Source: Desulfoprunum sp. (lineage in GTDB: Bacteria > Desulfobacterota > Desulfobulbia > Desulfobulbales > Desulfocapsaceae). From it: 6,164 nucleotides of DNA. Below are positions 1-5,274 of this stretch, piece after piece. The notes under the pieces are model-generated. The model did not search any database. It had not been told where the DNA came from and worked only from the letters and a program-made list of their open reading frames with translations. How positions within the stretch are numbered: position 1 is the stretch's first letter; each line of letters begins with the position of its first letter. The DNA is taken from contig JAUYSF010000303.1 of the NCBI GenBank assembly GCA_030696435.1, forward strand, positions 1 to 6,164, written 5' to 3'. A program made the translations under genes and the position numbers.

Positions 1-818
1 GCAGCCCCGGCCGGATTGATGAAGGTGATGGTGAAATCGGTATCGATGGCCAGCACCGGGGTAGGTAAGGTGTTGAGATTTTCGATCTTCTCCTCCGCCA
101 CCTGCTTCTGCTTGACCTCCTCGGTCATATCGAGAACAAACTCAAGCGCACCCTTGATATTGCCCTTGGCATCCTTGATCGGTGCGCCGGTGTACTTGAT
201 CGGGATGATCACCCCTTCCGCCGGACGGGCTATGGTCTGTTCGGTCACCACCGAATCGGTCCGCATCGCCCGGCCACAGGCGCACTTCTCGGTTTTGCAA
301 TGGGGCGTCTTAAACAGGTCATAGCATTTCTTGCCGATGACCTCATCCGGGGTTTTGCCGAGAACAGCAGCCCCGGCCGGATTGATGAAGGTGATGGTGA
401 AATCGGTATCGATGGCCAGCACCGGGGTAGGTAAGGTGTTGAGATTTTCGATTTTCTCATCCGCCGCCTGTTTCTGCTTCAATTCTTCGGTCATATCGAG
501 AATATACTCGAGGGCACCGGTGATATTGCCCTTGGCGTCCTTGATCGGCGCGCCGGTATATTTGATTGGCACGATGACCCCATCTTTTGGCCGGGCAATG
601 GTCTGCTCGGTCACCACCGAGTCGGTTTTCATCGCTCGGGCGCAGGCACATTTTTCGGTCTTGCAGTGCGGTGTCTTAAAAAGGTCGTAGCATTTTTTGC
701 CGATCACCTCGTCAACCGTCAATCCGGCTATAGCGGCACCCGCCGGATTCATAAAGGTGATGGAAAACTTGGTGTCAATCTCCATGATCGGCGTGGGGAT
801 GACATCAAGGTCTCTGGA
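1..818. repeat. 366-bp tandem repeat encoding successive PAS units
   Basis: The sequence recurs with a period of exactly 366 bp (122 codons), with equivalent points at 1, 367 and 733. Bases 1-86 are identical to 367-452. The rest of 1-366 is highly similar to 367-732. The equivalent stretch at 733-818 is recognisably related but clearly more diverged. The period keeps the reading frame, so copies can be gained or lost without breaking the protein. The array continues past the left edge, so the total copy number is unknown. Confidence 0.9.
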
Positions 819-1214
819 CAGCTGTCGCAGCCGCGCTTCGGTGGCCTTCTGGCCGCTGATATCGCTGAGCGTCACAAATGTCGCGTCACCGCCGTTCATC
901 GGTACGGCCTTACTGGTGAAAAAAGCAATGCTTTGCTCACCATTCTTATAGATCACCTCGGTCGAAACCGGTTTTTTGATCCGCCTCGATTTCTCAGCGG
1001 GGCAATCCTTGGTCCCGCACAGCTGCGTGGGACATGCCTCTTCGCAGGTCATCCCGGCAGCAATCGCATCATTGGTAAGGTTGAATCGCGTGAGGAAGGG
1101 CTGATTGGCCCAGGTGATCTTTTTCTTCTCATCGATGAGATAACTGGGCTCCAAAAGCAACTCCAACCATGCCATGTCTTGTTCCGTATTTGCTATCCTT
1201 GGCTTGCTTTCCAT
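1..1214 (-). CDS. Multi-PAS sensory protein with cysteine-bearing PAS repeats, probable chemoreceptor (C-terminus outside window)
   Basis: Translating the minus strand from the ATG at 1214 gives 404 codons with no stop up to the window edge. PAS units lie at about residues 16-121, 134-246 and 256-368, and a fourth begins near 378. Units 2 and 3 are near copies (about 100 of 122 residues identical by hand alignment). Each unit has an N-terminal (I/L)PTP...ID strand, an (I/M)NPAGA helix and a GxPIKDAKGN turn. Each complete unit has four cysteines: 57/61/66/71, 175/184/189/191 and 297/306/311/313. No signal peptide or membrane segment is visible, so the visible part is probably cytoplasmic. The start is supported by AGGAG (1224-1228) 9 nt upstream. 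The triple-CheW gene just upstream on the same strand argues for a methyl-accepting chemotaxis receptor, but the signalling domain is not in view. A histidine kinase or diguanylate cyclase output remains possible. PAS architecture is certain; output and ligand are inferred. Confidence 0.85.
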   Translation of the reverse strand, partial: MESKPRIANTEQDMAWLELLLEPSYLIDEKKKITWANQPFLTRFNLTNDAIAAGMTCEEACPTQLCGTKDCPAEKSRRIKKPVSTEVIYKNGEQSIAFFTSKAVPMNGGDATFVTLSDISGQKATEARLRQLSRDLDVIPTPIMEIDTKFSITFMNPAGAAIAGLTVDEVIGKKCYDLFKTPHCKTEKCACARAMKTDSVVTEQTIARPKDGVIVPIKYTGAPIKDAKGNITGALEYILDMTEELKQKQAADEKIENLNTLPTPVLAIDTDFTITFINPAGAAVLGKTPDEVIGKKCYDLFKTPHCKTEKCACGRAMRTDSVVTEQTIARPAEGVIIPIKYTGAPIKDAKGNIKGALEFVLDMTEEVKQKQVAEEKIENLNTLPTPVLAIDTDFTITFINPAGA

Positions 1215-1223
1215 ATTCTGCTT

Positions 1224-1228
1224 CTCCT
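1224..1228 (-). promoter_or_regulatory. Ribosome binding site of the PAS sensor gene
   Basis: AGGAG on the minus strand, 9 nt before the ATG at 1214. It fixes this ATG as the start over the in-frame internal Met at residue 14. Confidence 0.7.
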
Positions 1229-1280
1229 GAGATTATTTTTCCGGAAGATTGATGGTTTCTTTTTCCTGACAAACTGGATA

Positions 1281-1320
1281 AGGCCCTTAGAAAACATGTA
1301 AATAATTTTTCTAAGGGCCT
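1281..1320. terminator. Perfect 14-bp stem hairpin between the CheW-like and PAS sensor genes
   Basis: AGGCCCTTAGAAAA at 1281-1294 pairs perfectly with TTTTCTAAGGGCCT at 1307-1320 around a 12-nt loop. The run of six T needed for an intrinsic terminator (1323-1328) follows on the plus strand. On the minus strand, where both flanking genes lie, the bases after the stem are TATCCAG, with no U tract. It could end antisense transcription entering from the sensor gene, or act on the minus-strand transcript as a 3' stabilising or attenuating hairpin just after the CheW-like stop codon. The structure is certain; its role and direction are not. Confidence 0.6.
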
Positions 1321-1331
1321 CATTTTTTCCT

Positions 1332-2867
1332 TTAAGCCGTGACCACTTCGAGATGATTTCGGATCAGATTGTGAATGTTGACGACCAGCACATGTTCCAT
1401 TCTTTTATCTTCCTGTTCAAATACGATCAGCCGGTCAAGGGTATCTTTTCTTTTAGCCAGATCCTTTTTCAGCGATGTGGTGGATTGATATTGTTCCTGT
1501 TTGTAAATCGTCACAATTCCATCCACCTCTAACGCAATTGTGGTCGACTGGGTTCGGCAGATAATGAGCTTCTGCTCCCCAGGTTTTGGTTGCCCGTCCG
1601 TATAGCCATAAAACTTGCGCAGGTTAACCACCGGCACCACCAGCCCCCGCAAGTTAATTATCCCGCTTTTATAGCTGCTTTCTCCAGGCAATCCCAACAC
1701 TCCTGCTCTTTCGATGATTTCCTGGACATCTTTCAACTGCACCGCCATATGTTTGCCGACGCTGAAAACCAGATAGCAGTTTTCGGTGATGAGATGATGG
1801 GCGCTGGTGGTTAAAGGTTCTTTTCTCTTGATCTTCGGAACCTCGACATTGTTGCTCAAGCGGGCCAGGGTCTTCAGTTCATCGGCGTGGCCGTGCATCA
1901 GGTTGTCCATATTGAGCAACATGATGTTACTCCCATCCTTTTTTTGATAAATTCCCGAGATCGATGCATTTCCACCGCTCCCAAGTGGTAGAATCTCATC
2001 CTCGGCAATGGCCTCGATTGCCTGCACTTCTTCAACAATAAGACCCACTGAAAATGAATTATCCGAAACCACGAGAACCCTGGTCTTTTCGCCCATATAT
2101 TCGTCATCCGAGACGCCCGGTCCGGCAAGCAACCTTCGTATGTTCAGCACCGGAATGGTTCGTCCCCTGAGGGTCAGGGAACCATCAATAGTGCTGTGTT
2201 TGAAAAGATCTTGAAGGGAGCCGCTGAAAGACGGATTCTTCTCCTCGACACCGCCGCGATACATCTGATTAATGGCATCGAAAAAGGTTATCTCCTGGAT
2301 GTATTCAACCGGAATTCCATATAATTGCCCGGCAAAATGGAAGATCACATGCCGGGAATACCGAGTTTCCCTGGTCTCCTTATGGTCGTTTGGCAATGAC
2401 TCGCCGATTTCCTCCAGTTCGATAGCATTATCTGGAAAGAGATTATTGAGATCGAGCAGCTCCACGGTTCTTCGGCCTTTTTTCAGGGTGATGAGCGAGG
2501 AAATGATCTTGTCGTCGGTTTGCAGGGTGCTGTCCACCTTGCGGATATCCGCTGGACTGGCCGCAAACACCTCTAGGATATCATCAAAGAGCAGGCCGTA
2601 GCGACGATGGAAAAGCTTCACCACGGCCACCTTGGCATCATCGTCATACCCATGCCCGACAAGCCCCAGCCTTTTCTTCATATTAATGAGCGGAATGACT
2701 TCATCGCGAAGGTGCATAATGCCTTCGACAAAATCGAGACTGGCGGGCAGCCGTTGAACCTGTCCGATGACCGGGGTCGCCTCGGCAACGCTTTCCGCCT
2801 TCAGGGCGATTTCCAACCCCTCCGACCTGTCGAGGAGAAAAGACGCAAATAACTGTTGCTGGGGCAT
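1332..2867 (-). CDS. CheW-like protein with three tandem CheW domains
   Basis: Predicted 511-residue cytoplasmic protein made of three CheW-type modules at about residues 4-146, 171-325 and 362-505, joined by charged linkers. A single CheW is usually about 150-170 residues. Each module carries a version of the CheW signature (G, hydrophobic, LRG, hydrophobic, P-V-hydrophobic-N): around 49-68 (degenerate, LRDEVIPLIN), 229-247 (LRGRTIPVLN) and 402-421 (LRGLVVPVVN). The third is the most canonical. The second has extra residues at about 197-228 before its signature. CheW domains couple chemoreceptors to the kinase CheA, so this is likely a scaffold holding several array partners at once. It lacks CheA catalytic and phosphotransfer domains and a CheV-type receiver. 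An alternative ATG at 2873 adds two residues but sits only 2 nt from the ribosome binding site, so I prefer 2867. The PAS sensor gene follows on the same strand and may be co-transcribed. Confidence 0.9.
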   Translation of the reverse strand: MPQQQLFASFLLDRSEGLEIALKAESVAEATPVIGQVQRLPASLDFVEGIMHLRDEVIPLINMKKRLGLVGHGYDDDAKVAVVKLFHRRYGLLFDDILEVFAASPADIRKVDSTLQTDDKIISSLITLKKGRRTVELLDLNNLFPDNAIELEEIGESLPNDHKETRETRYSRHVIFHFAGQLYGIPVEYIQEITFFDAINQMYRGGVEEKNPSFSGSLQDLFKHSTIDGSLTLRGRTIPVLNIRRLLAGPGVSDDEYMGEKTRVLVVSDNSFSVGLIVEEVQAIEAIAEDEILPLGSGGNASISGIYQKKDGSNIMLLNMDNLMHGHADELKTLARLSNNVEVPKIKRKEPLTTSAHHLITENCYLVFSVGKHMAVQLKDVQEIIERAGVLGLPGESSYKSGIINLRGLVVPVVNLRKFYGYTDGQPKPGEQKLIICRTQSTTIALEVDGIVTIYKQEQYQSTTSLKKDLAKRKDTLDRLIVFEQEDKRMEHVLVVNIHNLIRNHLEVVTA

Positions 2868-2875
2868 CGCCATAT

Positions 2876-2879
2876 TCCT
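2876..2879 (-). promoter_or_regulatory. Ribosome binding site deciding the start of the CheW-like gene
   Basis: AGGA on the minus strand, 8 nt from the ATG at 2867 but only 2 nt from the ATG at 2873. The spacing favours the inner ATG (Met-Pro-Gln) as the true start. Confidence 0.55.
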
Positions 2880-3071
2880 TTTGTGAAAATCATTGAACGT
2901 ATCCGGTCCTTTTACGAATTACCGCTTCCCGGAAATGTGTCAAGCGGCAGAGGCATGGTGTTAACGCCTCCGCTGAGGGGCCGGATAACGCTGCCGACAA
3001 ACCCGCCATCGGCAATCCGTGCCGTAATGCGATTAGTTCATTGTGTACTAAAAAAGTCTCATGTGTCTACG

Positions 3072-3098
3072 AAAATGTTTAACATAAAAATGTTTGAC
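3072..3098. repeat. Direct repeat AAAATGTTTRAC, two copies 15 bp apart
   Basis: AAAATGTTTAAC at 3072-3083 and AAAATGTTTGAC at 3087-3098 differ at one base. They lie about 205 bp upstream of the CheW-like start and read GTYAAACATTTT in that gene's direction. They could be a regulator site for that gene or part of a mobile-element end. No regulator is identified. Confidence 0.45.
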
Positions 3099-3202
3099 AC
3101 AACCTCGTGACAAAAACGTGAAGGAAGTCTTCTGGTCGCCGGACCTGTATTTCCGCGGCTTCTCCGGTCGGTATGTCCATGCAGCGTGCTACCTCGAAAC
3201 GT

Positions 3203-3240
3203 TAGCAAATAATGCACTACAGAGTAGTAGCAAATAATGC
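3203..3240. repeat. Direct repeat TAGCAAATAATGC, two copies at 25-bp period
   Basis: Identical 13-mers at 3203-3215 and 3228-3240, separated by a 12-bp spacer (ACTACAGAGTAG). Repeated transposase-binding sites of this layout occur at the ends of some insertion sequences such as the IS21 family. I see no transposase and no matching partner end, so a solo or decayed end is only a suggestion. Confidence 0.5.
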
Positions 3241-3271
3241 GTCATGTTTTCAGTTGGCTGTCATTGAATCC

Positions 3272-3414
3272 ATCGGGATCGAAATCGCTATCGCTATCGA
3301 AATCGGATTGAGTCTTCCGGTGCAGCGAATTCTGAGGTCACAGCCGCACTTACCCTGAAACTGCTATGATTTTTGCGAACTTGATTCGATTTCGATCCCG
3401 ATTTCGATAGCGAT
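3272..3414. repeat. Facing hexamer arrays (ATCGNN)6 and (NNCGAT)5 forming an inverted repeat
   Basis: Six consecutive ATCGNN hexamers fill 3272-3307 with variable pairs GG, AA, CT, CT, AA, GA. After a 77-bp spacer, five NNCGAT hexamers fill 3385-3414 with pairs TT, TT, CC, TT, AG. The two arrays pair in two alternative registers: 3290-3306 with 3398-3414 (17 bp, perfect) and 3272-3287 with 3387-3402 (16 bp, perfect). The order of the variable pairs is conserved between the arms, so this is more than simple low complexity. Similar ATCGAA-rich tracts occur, from memory, near small four-helix-bundle genes in several proteobacteria. No such gene is visible here. Confidence 0.75.
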
Positions 3415-3475
3415 TTTCAGATATTTGCAGACCCAGCACCTACCGATTATCCTCCTGGGGAGCTATAAAAAAGGT

Positions 3476-3490
3476 TGCCCTTGAAGGGCA
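3476..3490 (-). terminator. Weak hairpin with T-run on the minus strand
   Basis: TGCCC (3476-3480) pairs with GGGCA (3486-3490) around a 5-nt loop. Read on the minus strand it is followed after 3 nt by six T (3467-3472). The stem is only 5 bp. No supported minus-strand gene lies upstream of it, so it may be a chance structure or a block against antisense transcription. Confidence 0.25.
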
Positions 3491-3753
3491 GTTTGAAGAT
3501 AATGAAAAAGAAGGTCAGGAGAAGAGTGCCCTCTCAGCCGGTGAATACCGCTCTTGGGAAGAACCGTGCCGGTCGCAAGCCTCCACCGGACAACGATATT
3601 TCACTCCGCTTGCCTTCCTCTTCCTGTATCTCCCGATGATGTTGTCTGGCGATTGGCCATTCCGGTCCTTCTTTTTTGCATGCATTGATGGCTGAGACGA
3701 TGCCGATATGCCATAAAGCGAAGGGGGCGGCCAACGGTTTTATCTCCTCACGT

Positions 3754-3772
3754 ACAACCTGAGGACAACCTG
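3754..3772. repeat. ACAACCTG direct repeat, 11-bp spacing, before the RimK-like gene
   Basis: ACAACCTG at 3754-3761 and again at 3765-3772, one helical turn apart, ending 29 bp before the RimK-like start codon. The position suits an operator or translational control site, but the motif is short and matches no regulator I know. Confidence 0.3.
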
Positions 3773-3801
3773 GCACTACCACATTCAATTCGAATACTGA
3801 C

Positions 3802-5274
3802 ATGAATAAAATTATAATTGTTGATAATCCGGATACCTGGAAGATCAAGGTGGCGGATCTGGCGATCATCTCCTCCTATGACTATCTCACCAACCCGGAC
3901 TGGGCCAAGAGCAAAAATCTCAGGGTCTTCAATCTCAGCAAGTCGTACAGCTATCAGTCGAAGGGCTATTATGTCTCCTTGCTGGCCGAGGCCCGCGGTC
4001 ACAAACCTATCCCGACCGTGAAAAACATCCTCGATGTGCAGAAACCCTTTGTCATCAAGCTGATGTCCGAGGACTTCGACGGCCTGATCCAGCGGCGGCT
4101 GAAAGACCTGCGCTCGGACGAGTTCACCCTCAGCGTCTATTTCGGCCGTAATCTGGCGGAGAAGTATGACGACCTCAGCAATCTCCTCTACCGGATGTTC
4201 CGGGTGCCCTTTCTGCGGGTCAAGTTTATCCGTGGCAGCCGCTGGTATATCCAGAGCATCAGAACCATCTCGACCAAGGATATCCCTGAAGGGCATTTCC
4301 CCTTCGTCTTGCAGCGGGCCGAGGAATATTTCTCGCGCAAGCGCTACGATTCGGAAAAAAAATCAAAGCATATCGGTCGGTATGCCCTGGCCATCCTCTA
4401 CAAGGAAGACGATCCGGCCCCGCCGTCCGACAAAAAGGCCATCCAAAAATTTGTGCATTACGGCGAAAAGGCCGGCTTCGAGGTGGACGTGATCTCGGTC
4501 AAGGACTACAGCCGGCTCCTGATGTACGACGCTCTCTTTATCCGCCAGAATACCCATGTCAACAACGAGACCTTCCAGTTCGCCCACCATGCCCAGCGTG
4601 AGGGCATTGCCCTGCTCGACTATCCCGACTCGATCCTCAAGATCAACAACAAGGTCTATCTTGCCGAACTGCTGCAATCAGCCGGGGTGGCGACCCCGAA
4701 GACCATGATCGTACACCGGCGCAACCGCCATTTGGTCGAGTCCACCCTCAATCTGCCCTGTGTCTTAAAACTCCCGGATTCGACCTTTTCCTTCGGAGTA
4801 AAAAAGGCCGGGACCAGGGAAGAGCTTGAGGAAATCATTGAGACCATGTTGAAAAAATCCGAGCTGCTCATCGCCCAGGAATACTGTTTCACCGAGTTTG
4901 ACTGGCGGATCGGCATCCTCGACGGCGAGCCGCTGTTCGCCTGCAAATACCTGATGGCCAAGGATCACTGGCAGATCTACAACTGGGAGGCTAAGAAGAA
5001 AAACGAAATCGGCGGCGGCTTCGAGAGCGCCCGTCTGGCCGATGTACCGCCGGCCGTTCTCAAGATTGCCATGAAGTCGGTGAAGAGCATCGGTCGTGGC
5101 CTGTATGGTATCGATATTAAGCTGGTCGATGGTCGGCCGATCGTCATCGAGATCAACGAGAATCCGAATATGGATGAAGGTGTCGAGGATCTGGGGGAGG
5201 GGGATATCGTCTACAAAAAGGTCATCAATGCCTTTCTCATGCGGATTGCCGAACGCACCGGAGGGGAAATATGA
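3802..5274 (+). CDS. RimK-family ATP-grasp ligase with N-terminal RLAN domain
   Basis: 490 residues. Residues 1-160 match my memory of the RLAN (RimK-like ATP-grasp N-terminal) domain: a VDNP start, DYLT, an RVFNLSKSYSYQSKGYYVSL-type core and LLAEARGHKP. Residues 190-275 form a pre-ATP-grasp alpha/beta segment. Residues 283-480 are the ATP-grasp fold, with likely nucleotide-binding Lys284 (NNKVYL) and Lys323 (VLKLPD), the QEY strand (359-361), DWRIG (367-371) and the metal-binding EINENPN (450-456). ATP-grasp enzymes activate a carboxylate as an acyl phosphate and join it to an amine; RimK itself adds glutamate to a protein C-terminus. This protein is much longer than RimK (about 300 residues), so its substrate need not be the ribosomal protein. 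ATG 3802 is the only start after the in-frame stop at 3760-3762 and has no clear Shine-Dalgarno sequence. The stop overlaps the next start by 4 bp. Family is confident; substrate unknown. Confidence 0.92.
   Translation: MNKIIIVDNPDTWKIKVADLAIISSYDYLTNPDWAKSKNLRVFNLSKSYSYQSKGYYVSLLAEARGHKPIPTVKNILDVQKPFVIKLMSEDFDGLIQRRLKDLRSDEFTLSVYFGRNLAEKYDDLSNLLYRMFRVPFLRVKFIRGSRWYIQSIRTISTKDIPEGHFPFVLQRAEEYFSRKRYDSEKKSKHIGRYALAILYKEDDPAPPSDKKAIQKFVHYGEKAGFEVDVISVKDYSRLLMYDALFIRQNTHVNNETFQFAHHAQREGIALLDYPDSILKINNKVYLAELLQSAGVATPKTMIVHRRNRHLVESTLNLPCVLKLPDSTFSFGVKKAGTREELEEIIETMLKKSELLIAQEYCFTEFDWRIGILDGEPLFACKYLMAKDHWQIYNWEAKKKNEIGGGFESARLADVPPAVLKIAMKSVKSIGRGLYGIDIKLVDGRPIVIEINENPNMDEGVEDLGEGDIVYKKVINAFLMRIAERTGGEI
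5260..5264 (+). promoter_or_regulatory. Strong ribosome binding site of the GCS2 gene inside the RimK-like gene
   Basis: GGAGG, 6 nt before ATG 5271, lies within the last codons of the RimK-like gene. With the ATGA overlap it indicates translational coupling and fixes the GCS2 start. Confidence 0.75.

Larger units (their letters stand above)
2881..3801. other. Intergenic region of about 920 bp rich in short repeats, no supported gene
   Basis: It separates the minus-strand chemosensory genes from the plus-strand ligase operon, so both promoters should lie in it. I found no convincing -35/-10 pair for either side. It holds a 12-bp direct repeat (3072-3098), a 13-bp direct repeat (3203-3240), facing hexamer arrays (3272-3414), a weak hairpin (3476-3490) and an 8-bp repeat at 11-bp spacing (3754-3772). 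Two short open frames, GTG 3118-3237 (39 aa) and ATG 3502-3639 (45 aa, very basic N-terminus), have no good ribosome binding site or recognisable family. No tRNA, rRNA or CRISPR structure is apparent. The mix of repeats and coding-like scraps suggests decayed mobile or accessory DNA, which is inference. Confidence 0.5.

Noticed and set aside
16..1301. Several plus-strand open frames, including look-alike proteins of about 100-120 residues and one of 211 residues
   Set aside because: They are antisense to the PAS sensor gene. Their mutual similarity simply reflects the 366-bp repeat, and their products show no domain.
2915..2943. Possible sigma-70 promoter for the CheW-like gene with TTGACA on the minus strand at 2938-2943
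   Set aside because: The -35 match is perfect, but 16-18 nt further on there is only TAATTC/AATTCG/ATTCGT, not a credible -10. It is left as a possibility, not a call.
2856..3110. Plus-strand frame of 84 residues at the 5' side of the CheW-like gene
   Set aside because: No ribosome binding site and low-complexity, unrelated composition; it runs over the likely promoter region of the minus-strand operon.
3272..3414. CRISPR array
   Set aside because: The units are 6-bp degenerate hexamers without unique spacers, arranged as two inverted blocks, which does not fit repeat-spacer structure.
3534..3869. Minus-strand frame of 111 residues reaching into the start of the RimK-like gene
   Set aside because: It overlaps the conserved N-terminus of the ligase antisense, has no ribosome binding site and no recognisable family. 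The weak minus-strand hairpin at 3476-3490 is not enough to support it.
3748..4296. Minus-strand frame of 182 residues
   Set aside because: It lies mostly antisense to the RimK-like gene, whose plus-strand protein matches a family over its whole length. Acidic, Asp/Ile-rich antisense frames are expected from such codon use.
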